Assembly: GCF_029689925.1 (NCBI RefSeq)
Contig: NZ_CP121445.1
Span: 4,448,501 to 4,512,500, forward strand
Reading direction: 5' to 3'
DNA length: 64,000 bases
DNA from: Anaerocolumna sp. AGMB13025
GTDB taxonomy: Bacteria > Bacillota > Clostridia > Lachnospirales > Lachnospiraceae
A program made the translations under genes and the position numbers. Position 1 is the stretch's first letter; the number at the start of each line of letters is the position of its first letter. Below the pieces are notes generated by a model that saw only the letters and a list, made by a program, of their open reading frames with translations, ran no database searches and had not been told where the DNA came from. Below are positions 21,801 to 29,600 of the stretch, piece by piece.

Positions 21801-21871
21801 AGCAATTCTTTAAAGTACAGCATTGCTCTCTCTTTTACATCTTGATTCCATTCTTTTATATTTTCTTTCAT
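12869..21871 (-). CDS. PKS-3: ACP-ACP-KS-KR-MT-ACP-KS-DH
   Basis: Polyketide synthase of 3,000 residues. ATG at 21871 is chosen over TTG at 21877 because AAGGA lies at proper spacing. Domains: two near-identical ACPs (Ser48 and Ser148, exactly 100 residues apart, in YGIDSVM), a repeat linker, KS1 (Cys491 in DTLCSSSL), KR (GGTGGIG near 1220), a C-methyltransferase (SAM motif LEIGAGTGG near 1665), ACP (Ser1928 in YGVDSIL), KS2 (Cys2244 in TTACSSSL) and DH (His2718 in HQINGKKIMP; later LDGALQ). The C-terminus (LLKQLENGTLTAWEVEKMM) looks like a docking helix. The tandem ACPs serve the KS-DH-KR of PKS-2; the terminal KS-DH needs the KR-ACP of PKS-4. The one complete module inside should give an alpha-methyl, beta-hydroxy unit (inference). 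Confidence 0.96.
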   Translation of the reverse strand: MKENIKEWNQDVKERAMLYFKELLSAELKVPVHKIEEDVPMEEYGIDSVMVMQMTGKLEETFGTLPKTLFFEYQTIGELTEYFMSEYQLKLNEILGVQEKTSSNSSSEPAISKENVTLYFKELLSEELKVPKHKIEDDVPMEEYGIDSVMIMQMTNKLEEAFGVLPKTLFFEYRTIEEITGYFMEEHHQKLREILGTVSSSSNKDLDINSDKENGKDLNTEFNKVLNTDFNENYSTNMNGNYNTNMNENYNTNFNENLKKNLNKNLNKSLDKELINEEEYIPFITPGIEKKNQKRRFASLKQEEKEGKEDKNSFSDIAIIGLAGKYPKAEDLNEYWENLKTGKNCITEIPENRFDYKAYYDQDKNKGGKINSKWGGFLDGVYEFDPLFFNISPHEAEIIDPQERLFLTCVHETLEDAGYTKEACSRFKENGMEGNIGVFVGALFEEYQFYGVQEQAQGNMIALNGSLSSIANRVSYFFNFHGPSMAVDTLCSSSLTAIHLACQSLQKGDCEMAVAGGVNVTLHPNKYVLLGQNNFLSSKGLCESFGDGGDGYVPGEGVGAILLKPLEKAAADGDHIYGVIKSTAINHGGKTNGYTVPNPNAQAVVVRRTYKKAGINPRTIGYIEAHGTGTALGDPIEISGLNKVFSEYTEEKQFCRIGSVKSNIGHCESAAGIAGITKILLQMKYGYLVPSLHSHVLNPNIDFNSTAFKVQQEFEPWKRCTLKLNGEVKEYPLTAGISSFGAGGSNAHIVIEEYIKPAVPVSPGNLSQQIYVFSARDEKKLKQYAVKHQRFIESHSNNGEGDTGSLFQDMAYTLQIGRESMQERIAIVASDLKEVNKKLQAYINGEEYIPNLYQGNTKSLTIKDVFEGAASGEFVKALIKGREYDKLAELWISGVSIDWNWLYSADTLPCLISIPTYPFAREEYSLAKPVIVQQKNHDGQKSDELSVVNDDNNFFYIPKWERMKESEFKTGSIRKSQKVLIIFGEASVEISSLMEKLCKDQEVIKAKLDTRWEKVSSNEYILDTTSQSSFEKLLSEAKDVDTFIFFGGITAKELNINQLEYLDLIQEQSVMALYRLFKAMIKYGYESRSITLKVVTNNVHRILPDESCLPYAAGAYGLAKSAEKEFPDWQISGFDIDLFNIDFSGKDTVSGKDTMSGKDTVSREGEFAVQSIINGNHSISKSEVAIRDNVRYIRKIYPVNLSQQETAGLKEGGVYLIIGGTGGIGLELSLHIAKKYHGKLVLTGRREINQEIEEKIKKVEARGGEALYVQGDVTDPESMAKVIRTAKSKFGKVNGVIHSALVLQDHSLRNMEEETLKQVLAPKVKGSVVLHNAIKEEELDFLMYFSSGQTFLGNQGQSNYAAACAFTDSFALYENEVLAYPVKLINWGYWGEVGIVAGDEYNRRLSASGIYPIQTQEGIDGIERILRSEAVQTLAIKASEEVLKSIGTDFNINISALEQEDNPVSIGILSKEDMPELGHDRLQTIDESFRELRKFTLLILLDAFQKKGIFTQKEQYYSLENMKKELHIIEKYNRLFDSMFSILEKDGVIVPREGDTYTATGWIENEVLKSRLSRIEEEKDNLLKLYPIVIPYMELLWTCSRHFWEILRGECPATDIVFPDSSMKLVERIYNGNEVSDYMNEVITWAVNSYIESRLKSLSGNETIKILEIGAGTGGTSRTVFEGIRKYGERLQYDFTDISEAFLKYGEESFGAENPYVRFQYLNIEKDILSQGYLPGEFDMIIATNVLHATININNTVKNAKTLLKKNGWLILNENTKVEEVATLTFGLLDGWWLFEDESSRMKGSPLLSNEMWRNLLLEEGYSNVKQFGQPDKEDIRLHQNVIVSESDGEVKLPVKKGERKSPVLKQLKTGEQDQKSSDSSLNITQKDIKDVGQFIEAAILDCLAAVLKINKGELDINTPYKEYGVDSILSGQIINRISEKLGIELNSTALFNYPTTIKLKEFILKKYKDQIHMDLESNKSVEVQSNGKAEGTDSEKTIDSEKSRNSEEARNSKEARDSGEARNSGEVRNIEEAGNSGEVRNSGEAKYTDSGVDKRKYSSIDNPSRNKLSSDDPSMNIAIVGVSGMFPGAATLTEYWENLCRGKNSVAEIDRWELDSFYDPDPQVPNKSYIKTSGMLADADKFDPLFFNISPREAELMDPQQRLFLQEAWKALEDAGFSDEYLDERKCGVYVGCNDSYYMQLIEESGIDKSNYVFTGNTLPILSARISYLLNLRGPSVVVTTACSSSLVALHQACASVITGDSEIAIAGGVNVFPTPYFHTIASSTGMLSYQDKCRPFDNKADGFIPAEGVGAVVLKKLDKAIEDGDQIYSVIVGTGINQDGKSNGITAPSAPSQAALEYEVYSKYKINPENISYIEAHGTGTKLGDPIEIEALSEAFAKFTDKKQFCAIGAVKANIGHALEASGMASLIKVLLCMKYKKLVPSINYETGNELISFKDSPVYVNTELKPWMATDGIPRTAAISAFGISGTNSHMVMKEYTGEPVKKPISLPYHIVALSAKTEQALKSKLTDMVSWLEADKKAHSLEDIAYTLMAGRSHFSYRAAYIVKTTDELVQELELAIGHSPDSKMISGDYISNNFRPEPEVQKSGNEVLEELSVILSGDSEYKQKLVFLGELYVKGYSLEWGLLYNSKKYKKVSLPTYPFARDRYWIESQPVVKADKNNKSLRIHPLIGQNTSTLKEQKYTTLFCGKEGFIKDHQINGKKIMPGAAYIEMVRAGGEIAAELPVMGFKNLIWGTPIIITDSKEVNLGLSIEDGQVAFEIYTKDSGARLTHAQGILDFEEDMQEELHLNNKIELDVIKKRCDRVVTGDSCYASFQARGLNYGQIFQVIQELYSNSGEALAYLKLPAALAEGFHDYGIHPSILDGALQTAIGLAAYLDIDSKAAFVPFLIQEIKLLNPLETECYAHVIKVNESIKNNSFTFYITITNKKGEILAIIDGYNIRELKTEKDKDDTLELLKQLENGTLTAWEVEKMMEEAND
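15720..15895 (-). repeat. 15-bp in-frame repeat, ACP-KS linker of PKS-3
   Basis: About ten pentads such as RNSEE/ARNSG/EVRNS lie between the third ACP and KS2. Base period is 15; copies vary in the acidic residue. Confidence 0.88.
18393..18446 (-). repeat. Three near-perfect 18-bp units in the KR of PKS-3
   Basis: Three adjacent copies of an 18-bp unit encode SGKDTV, SGKDTM, SGKDTV, differing by very few bases. They sit in the KR just before its catalytic half. The near identity suggests recent expansion. Confidence 0.92.
21055..21230 (-). repeat. 24-bp in-frame repeat, ACP-KS linker of PKS-3
   Basis: Units of eight residues (NYNTNMNE, NYNTNMNG) follow the tandem ACPs and run into shorter KNLNKNL-type units before KS1. 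Base period is 24 in the best part (about 21110-21190). Confidence 0.88.
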
Positions 21872-21955
21872 ATCCAATTTTCCTTTTCATTTTGATGAAA
21901 TTGTTATAAGTTACCCTTTTGTGCTATGTCTGAAAATATGCCGCTGGTTTTCTGC

Positions 21956-24900
21956 CTATATCTTTATAAATTCACGTATCTTTCTGCCGTCGCCCATTGC
22001 AACCATAACTTGTTCCTGGTCCCGTCCATATATTTGATAAAAGGCTTCCAGACCTTTATCGGTCTGCAAAGCTTCCATACCAGTTTTTCCTGCATGGAGT
22101 TTTTCTGCTTCTTCTGTCATATGCATACCACCGTTTTGCCATAAAGGCCAGTTGATTGATACTGTTTTACCAAAACGTCTGCCGACTTTTACCTGTTTAT
22201 TTCTATATACAGCATACTCATCCATAAATGCATTGGCAGCGGCATAATCCGCCTGTCCAGGATTTCCAAGAGAACCTGCTATGGAGGAAAATAAAATAAA
22301 AAAGTCCAGGTTAATATCCCCGGCTGCTTGATCCAGATTTAATAAACCGCTTACTTTAGGTTCCAGTACTGTCTGGAATTCTTCCGATGTTTTTTTATAA
22401 ATATAGTTATCACGATTAATGCCTGCACAATATAGAATCCCATGGAGATTCCCATACTCTTTATTTATTTCTTCGATAAGCCCCTGCACTCTTACAGCGT
22501 CCGTAACATCTGCCTGCTTGTACACAATCGCTGCCCCAAGCTTTTGAATCTCTTTCAGGCTTTCCTGCTTTACCTGATCAAGGTTTCCCCTGCCTGTTAG
22601 GATAATCGTCGGATTCTTTGCTTCCTTTGCTATTTCCCTTGCAAATATGAGGCCCAGTTCACCTCTTCCGCCGGTGATCAAATAGGTTCCATTATCTCTC
22701 CAGGGTTTCTTCCCTGTCAGAACCTCCGGCAGTTCTTTCCACCCTTTTACATAACGTTTTCCGTTCCAATAAGCGATCTGTTTATCCGCTGGACTTTTTC
22801 CATTTTGAATAATTTTATCAATTAGTTCCGCTGTAGTTTCTCCCGGTCCGATTTCAATAATCTGACCGCTTATTCTGGGATTTTCCTGTTCTGCTGTTTT
22901 TAACAGGCCGCTTAAGGCTTCGTATAACCGTTCTTCATCACCATTTTGAAGAATGATCTGTACCAGATTCTTTTTGCTGTTTTTATCTGCCAGAACTTTC
23001 TTAATTTCTTCAAAGATTTGACCGGTATACTTTTTATACCTGATACCAATGTCACTACTGGTATCCACCAGTTCCATACAGCTGAAATTTTCAGTGCTGT
23101 TAATCAAACCTTCCTTTAACCGGCCTTCGCTGATTTCCGGAACTTCACATAGTATAATAAGGCGGTTGTCATATTGGAATGTATCTACACTTAAAACCGG
23201 TGCTTCCTTCCACTCCGGTGCCAGCAAAAGCAGCTCTCCCGGATTCTTCTGTTTATCAGCCGTATTTTCAAACTTTTTTAAGGTTAATCCTTTCATTTGA
23301 ATACAGACTTTACCGGTATTACTGCATAAATCGATATCAAATTTCTTAAGATTATTTCTGTTTTTTTCTGTGTTAATGGATTTAATATAGGCCCATTCTG
23401 GTTCTGGATTCGGATCGATTACGGTAAGTTTCTGTAATGCAAAGGGTACAAAGGCTCCCATTTTATCACCTTCCATCATCAGCCCCATTGTTGCCTGGAC
23501 GGCAGAATCCAGAATACTTGGATGAAGGGTATATTCCTTTCTTGTGCTTTTTACTTCTTCGGGAAGTCTAATTCTCGCCAGGATTTGATCTTTTCCTATA
23601 TAGAGCCTTTCAATTCCCCTTTGTTCCCTTCCATATTGAAATCCGATCTGTTCAAATGCCCTGTAACACTCATCTTTTAAAACTTCCCTATGGTTACATT
23701 CCCGCTGTTTGGCACTGATATCTATTCCAAAAGGCTCTTCGGTAAGTCTTAACTTTCCGGAACCTTCACTATGTATGCCTGCATCCTCTCCGCTGATCTG
23801 ATAGGAAATCTCTTCATCGCTTTCCAGATATAAGGCGATTTTTATCGGAACCGGCTTTTCTTTTACTACAACCGGCTTGGCCCAAATGATATTGTTTAAC
23901 TGGATTATGCTATCCTCCCTGTTACAATCCATGGCTGCTTTTATGGCTGCTACTGCCATTTCCAGATAAGCAACTCCCGGTAGGATTTTCTGGTCATGAA
24001 TTACATGGGCTTTTAAGAAAAACTCATTGCCGTTTAATACGGTGCGGTATTTCTGTTCGGTAAAATCAGATATATTTTCATGGAGCAGGGGATGGAGGAA
24101 GGAAACTTTTCCTGCTTCCTGATTGGCTTTTTCCGTTTGAGTTTTAGGAATCCAGAAATTTTCTTTTTTAAAGGGATAAGTCGGTAAGCTGATTATTCCC
24201 GGTTTATCTTTCCCATAAAGAACATTCCAGTCAAAATATAATCCCTTTACCCACAAATCAAGTATCTTCTCATATTTGCCCTTTTTCGCCCAGTTATTTA
24301 AGGTCTCAGCGAATTCCTGGTCATTTTCAAAGATTGATATGGTTTTCTTATGTGCCTTTATATTTCCATGAAAGATTGCCTTTTGTTCTTCTCCTTTTAT
24401 GTAAGCTTCCAGTTTCTCTTTAAGATCTGGTATAGAATCCGTGAGAATAGCAGCTCTTTCCTGCATGAGTTCACGTCCGCTTTGCAAGGTATAGGCTATG
24501 TCTGTAAGTTTGTCATTCGTTACTTCATCGTCCCTTAGAAACTTAAGGAACTCTCCGGCATAGACTTTAAGCCGTTCTTCCGTTTTGGCAGACAGTACTA
24601 TGATAGTTTGTGGAAAATGAAACGCCCTGTTAACAGGTGCTTCCTTCTCCTTATATTCTTCAATTACAATGTGGGCATTGGTTCCCCCAAAGCCAAAGGA
24701 ACTGACCCCTGCTCTTCTGGGCAATGGATTTCCATGGGCATCCATTAACACCTCCCAGGGCTTATTTGAGTCTATCACATAAAAGGGGCTTTTCTCCAAA
24801 CGAATCAGGTCATTGATTTTATGAAAATGAAGATTCCCGGGAATAAGCTTGTGTTTCATGGACAACAGCACTTTAAAAACACCTGCAATCCCCGATGCAA

Positions 24901-26623
24901 CCTCCAGATGCCCTATATTGGATTTTACGGAACCGATTCCGCAATAATTTTCTTTTAAAACAATACCTTTTGCTTTTGCCCCTTCTTCAAAGGCTTTCTT
25001 TAATCCGTTTACTTCGATTGGGTCCCCTAAACTGGTTCCGGTTCCATGGGCTTCTATATAGGATACAGTATTGGGTGTTATATTTCCTTTATCCCATGCC
25101 GTAAGGACTGCTTCCGCCTGGGCAAGGGGGCTGGGAGCAGTTAAGGAATTGGTCAGGCCGCAATGGTTTACGGCAGTCCCTTTAATTACTCCGTGTATTT
25201 GGTTGCCGTCCTGAACTGCTTTACTAAGAGGTTTTAATAGTATTGCTCCAACACCTTCGGCCCTGACATATCCGTTGGCAGAACCGTCAAAGGTCTTGCA
25301 TCTGCCGTCTTTGGAAAGCATTCCTGCATGACTGAAGGATAAATAGGGACGAGGTATGCACAGAAGATTAACGCCCCCGGCAACCGCCATCTCACATTCC
25401 CCGTTCTTAATAGCCTGTACTGCCTGGTGGATTGCAACCAGCGAGCTGGAGCAGGCAGTATCTACCACACTGCTGGGCCCGTGTAAGTTTAAAAGATAAG
25501 AAATCCGGTTTGCCGTAATACAAAAATACGACCCTGTGGCCGCATAAATATCAAAATTAATGTCGCTGTCTGCAATCAACTCATTGTAGTCATCATTACC
25601 GACACCAATAAACACACCAGTATTCGACCCTGCTACCGAAGAAGCTTTATACCCTGCATCCTCAAATACCCTCCATACTTCTTCTAATAAAATCCGCTGC
25701 TGGGGGTCCATTAATTCGGCTTCTCTAGGGGAGATATTAAAAAACTGTGCATCAAAACCTTTTATATCTTTTAGAAATCCTCCGCATTTGTTGTTAGCCT
25801 TATTGCCTTTATGGGGATCTCCGTAATATTCGTCCTTGTTCCACCGGTCCTGTGGAATTTCGGTTACCAGATCTTCCTGATTGACTAAATGGTCCCAAAA
25901 TTCTTTTAAATTCTCCGATTGGGGTAGCCGTCCGCTCATCCCTATTATGGCTACATCCTCTGTAAATGCCAGTTTGATTTCACCTATCTTTTTTTCGTCA
26001 TTCTTATTTTCATCTATTTTACTTTCAACTATTTTATTTTCATCTATTCTACTTCCATCTATTTTATTTTCATCTATTCTGCTTTCATCTATTTTACTTT
26101 CATCTATTCTACTTTCATCAATTCTACTTTCATCAATTCTGCTTTCATCTATTTTACTTTCATCTATTCTACTTTCATCTATTCTGCTTTCATCTATCTT
26201 TTTAAGAACAGTATCACTTTCTGTAAATAATCCGGATAGTTCCCTGACAGGACCTGTTTTACTTTCAATATGCTCAGGTTGATTTTCGAAGGAGGAATCT
26301 ATAAAATCAGGGGTTGGTTCCTCGTACTTAGTAACAGAATATAAGTATTTCTCATTTAAGTATTTTCCAATTTCCCTCATATTGGAATACTCAAAAAGTA
26401 AAGTGGAGTCAATGTCTGTATCCAACCGGTTATTGATCATGTCGGTGAATTCATTGAGTGCAACGGAATCTAGTCCGAATTCACGCAGATCTGTATTCTC
26501 ATCTATTTCCTTTTCTTCTATACTTAATAACTCTGCAAGGATGGCAACAAGTATTTTTTCTACTTTTCTTTCGCCCTCCTGCAGAGTATCCCTTGAAATA
26601 TCAGTATTTCCTTTCCCTTTCAT
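21956..26623 (-). CDS. PKS-2: ACP-KS-DH-KR
   Basis: Polyketide synthase of 1,555 residues, starting at ATG 26623 after GGGAGG. Domains: ACP (Ser53 in FGLDSVA), a long acidic/basic pentad repeat, KS (Cys391 in DTACSSSL, EAHGTGT, NIGH), DH (His873 in HVIHDQKILP, Asp at the usual Gly; later LDSAVQ) and KR (GGRGELG near 1315, then DYAAANAF with the catalytic Tyr). The protein stops after the KR with no ACP, so the carrier must be one or both N-terminal ACPs of PKS-3. The module should make an enoyl unit, possibly reduced further by the trans ER. No AT domain. The domain calls rest on several motifs each. Confidence 0.95.
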   Translation of the reverse strand: MKGKGNTDISRDTLQEGERKVEKILVAILAELLSIEEKEIDENTDLREFGLDSVALNEFTDMINNRLDTDIDSTLLFEYSNMREIGKYLNEKYLYSVTKYEEPTPDFIDSSFENQPEHIESKTGPVRELSGLFTESDTVLKKIDESRIDESRIDESKIDESRIDESRIDESRIDESKIDESRIDENKIDGSRIDENKIVESKIDENKNDEKKIGEIKLAFTEDVAIIGMSGRLPQSENLKEFWDHLVNQEDLVTEIPQDRWNKDEYYGDPHKGNKANNKCGGFLKDIKGFDAQFFNISPREAELMDPQQRILLEEVWRVFEDAGYKASSVAGSNTGVFIGVGNDDYNELIADSDINFDIYAATGSYFCITANRISYLLNLHGPSSVVDTACSSSLVAIHQAVQAIKNGECEMAVAGGVNLLCIPRPYLSFSHAGMLSKDGRCKTFDGSANGYVRAEGVGAILLKPLSKAVQDGNQIHGVIKGTAVNHCGLTNSLTAPSPLAQAEAVLTAWDKGNITPNTVSYIEAHGTGTSLGDPIEVNGLKKAFEEGAKAKGIVLKENYCGIGSVKSNIGHLEVASGIAGVFKVLLSMKHKLIPGNLHFHKINDLIRLEKSPFYVIDSNKPWEVLMDAHGNPLPRRAGVSSFGFGGTNAHIVIEEYKEKEAPVNRAFHFPQTIIVLSAKTEERLKVYAGEFLKFLRDDEVTNDKLTDIAYTLQSGRELMQERAAILTDSIPDLKEKLEAYIKGEEQKAIFHGNIKAHKKTISIFENDQEFAETLNNWAKKGKYEKILDLWVKGLYFDWNVLYGKDKPGIISLPTYPFKKENFWIPKTQTEKANQEAGKVSFLHPLLHENISDFTEQKYRTVLNGNEFFLKAHVIHDQKILPGVAYLEMAVAAIKAAMDCNREDSIIQLNNIIWAKPVVVKEKPVPIKIALYLESDEEISYQISGEDAGIHSEGSGKLRLTEEPFGIDISAKQRECNHREVLKDECYRAFEQIGFQYGREQRGIERLYIGKDQILARIRLPEEVKSTRKEYTLHPSILDSAVQATMGLMMEGDKMGAFVPFALQKLTVIDPNPEPEWAYIKSINTEKNRNNLKKFDIDLCSNTGKVCIQMKGLTLKKFENTADKQKNPGELLLLAPEWKEAPVLSVDTFQYDNRLIILCEVPEISEGRLKEGLINSTENFSCMELVDTSSDIGIRYKKYTGQIFEEIKKVLADKNSKKNLVQIILQNGDEERLYEALSGLLKTAEQENPRISGQIIEIGPGETTAELIDKIIQNGKSPADKQIAYWNGKRYVKGWKELPEVLTGKKPWRDNGTYLITGGRGELGLIFAREIAKEAKNPTIILTGRGNLDQVKQESLKEIQKLGAAIVYKQADVTDAVRVQGLIEEINKEYGNLHGILYCAGINRDNYIYKKTSEEFQTVLEPKVSGLLNLDQAAGDINLDFFILFSSIAGSLGNPGQADYAAANAFMDEYAVYRNKQVKVGRRFGKTVSINWPLWQNGGMHMTEEAEKLHAGKTGMEALQTDKGLEAFYQIYGRDQEQVMVAMGDGRKIREFIKI
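26000..26205 (-). repeat. 15-bp in-frame repeat, ACP-KS linker of PKS-2
   Basis: About 14 pentad units alternate RIDES and KIDES (a few DENKI variants) between ACP and KS. The opposite strand shows a long spurious frame of Ser/Ile/Leu repeats, which is a shadow. Confidence 0.93.
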
Positions 26624-26660
26624 ATTTCCTCCCTCTTATTCTGGCGACATCAAATCCGCA

Positions 26661-29600
26661 TTATTTCATTTTTTCATAATAGTTGATATGATTCTTTGAC
26701 AGGAATCTCTCGAATTTCTTATCATCCGCTACTACGATTACTTGATTTGTTTCGCTTTGTAATATATGAATAAAATCCTCTACACCGTCTTCTGGCTGGA
26801 TTAAACCAGTTTTGTCTGAAAAATTATGAATAGCAGCGCTGGATTTACCCATTCCGGTATTCTCCCATAAGGTCCAATTCATGCTGATACTCTTACCGGG
26901 ATATTGATTTTGCCTGCGGTAATCCATAAAAGCATCAAGGACTCCGTTTGCATACGCATAATCAGACTGTCCCACATTTCCGGTAATGGAAACGATTGAA
27001 GAGAAAGCCGCGAAAAATTTCAAAGGCTCCCTTGCCGTAACTTGGTTCAGAATATAAGTGCCTATGGTTTTTGGCTGTAAAACCTTCTTAAAATCTTCCC
27101 AGTTTTTGCTGATCATGAGCTTGTCATCATTTATGCCGCCGCAATGGATAACACCCTGAATATTTTTATATTGATGTTTTATTTTATTAATCAGGTCCTC
27201 TGACTCTTTCGCATTTGCTATATTACACGAATAATAGTCAACACAGGAGTTCGATTTATTGCGATTTAAAATCTCTAACTGTTCTTTTTTAACCGCATCC
27301 ATAGGAGATGAGCCGATTATAAGTAAATTGACTTTTACCAGGTCACTGATCTTTTTAACCAGATTGCTGCCTATTCCCCCCAATCCGCCGATTATCAGAT
27401 AAGTATCTCCGTCCTCTAACAAGGGATTGTTTGAGGTATTTATAATGTCCTCTGATACGATGCCTTTTATATACCTGTTTTTATTCCGGTAGGCCACCAT
27501 TATATCTTTTTCTTTGTTTTTCATCTCCGTAATCATTGCCAATATCATATCGGTCTCTGTTTTATCCGATTCTTTATCCGGCCAGAAATCAACGACAGAA
27601 ACAGGAAGCCTTGGATTTTCCTGTTTTATCGTACGTATCAAGGATTCCATACCGCCGTAGATAAAATTATTTCCCTTATCTCCTCCATCCATGATTTTAC
27701 TGTCGGTTAGCCCGATAATAAGACTGGTATTTTTCCCGGACTTCATTTTTAACAAGGTCTGAAGCAGGTTAAATATAGCTTGTACATTTCCCTCAACTAT
27801 TTCCTCTAATTCCTTGGAAGATGTTAAATCTTCCGTTATACCTTCCTTTTTTGTCCGGTTTGCCCATAAATAGTACATATCGTAATCCAAAATACCGAAA
27901 GAATGATTTTCTATGGATTCAAACAAGGTAACATAGTCGGCTTTTAGCTTTGGATTAATGTTAAACCTATTATCCTGTACCTTAAAATAGTTTCCTTTAA
28001 AGACGAAATACACCTTATCATAACTTTTCTCTAAGACCTCTGCTACTCTATTAACCATTTCATCATTAGCGAAAATAATGGCACAGTTACGATTTGTAAC
28101 AGTATCTTCCTCATCAAGTTCCAGTTCTTTCTCAACCCAAACGGGCTTATAATGGTACAAAGAGGTTTGCTTCCTGTTATTCGGTTTTAATGCTTTTTGT
28201 AAAAAATCATTTGGGCATGCTTTTAAGCAAAGCCCGTCCATAGTGATTACAGGAATTCCTTTTCCATTAAATACTTCTAAGGAAGCTATGATATTCCCGT
28301 CTTGTTTACGGATATTCTTTTTATCAATTGCCGCATAACACCTTTCCTTTAACTCACCCATGAGAGTTATCTCTGGTATTTTAAAGGGAATGTAGATGGT
28401 ATCATTTAAGGTTAGATTTCCTTCCAGATATTCCACTGCCAATACAGATTGTATTATTCCATCTAAAAGTTCTGCGCTGATCTGGCTGCTTTTCCTGCTT
28501 TTCTCTTCTATTAACTGTATAAGATAGCCATTGTTAATTTTCCAAATCTTATGAATAACTTGTAAACTCGCTCCGTATTGATATCCCATAGAAAACAAAA
28601 AGTTGTAAAGCTCCTTGATGTTTATCTGGGGATATGAATCGATACCTGATATATTAACCGGTATCTGGGGTACATACTCCTTCTCAGAATGTTCCCCTTT
28701 GCACAATACTTCGTCCTCTGATATAAGTTGAAACCGGTTATTCTCTAACTTAGGGTGTACTTCTTTGCTATTTATAACAATTCCCGGTTTCATAAAGTAC
28801 AGGTCTTTTAGAGTAATTACAGATTTCGGATTTATTTCTTTAAGGGCATCTACAAGGAGTTCGATCATAAAAGCACCGGGGATAAGATTTTTCCCGGTTA
28901 TAATATGATCTCTGATTATGGTGTCTTGTAAGGTTAAATATGTATGAGTATTTCTTTGTTTTTCCTCTTCATATAATATTCTGGGTTCTATTGATATTCG
29001 ATTATTTTGCATAGCTGCATTCTGAATTTTCGATTTTAATAAGTTCACATTTGTTGATGTTTCTGCTTCCAATAATTCTATTGTTGAGGTTTCTTCTTTT
29101 AATGTTTCTACTTTTGATATTTCCATCGTTAATGTCTCTGCTGCTGTTTTTCCTATTGATGTTTCAGCTAATGATGTTTCAGCTATTGACGTTTCAGTCA
29201 TTGATGTTCCATCTGTTGATATTTCTAGTTTTATTTCTACTGCTTTTAATTCTTCCGCTTTTAATTCTTCCGCTTTTAATTCTTCATCTTCTGATGTTTT
29301 CACTTCTGATACTTTCACTTCTGAAATTTTCACATTTCGCATTGCCAATTCCGCAGATTTTACTCTTGATGGTTCCGTCTTTTCACCATTCTGATACTTT
29401 CTATTTAAGGGTAGCAAAAATGGACTTTGATCAAATTCATATACCGGCAAAGGAACTTTACAATAAGAATCCTCTGGTAAAAATTTCTCCCAATTTATAT
29501 CTGCTCCCATAAGCCAGGCTTTAAGCACCAGGTCCGTAAAAACCTCACTCAGTTGTTTTATTTCTCCTTTGGAACTATCACGGATAATTTGAAGGCTTCC

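Noticed and set aside
25881..26282. 133-residue plus-strand frame of Ser/Ile/Leu repeats
   Set aside because: It is the complement of the RIDES/KIDES coding repeat of PKS-2 and has no ribosome binding site; similar shadows occur over the other repeats (708-1010, 29051-29512, 30180-30428).
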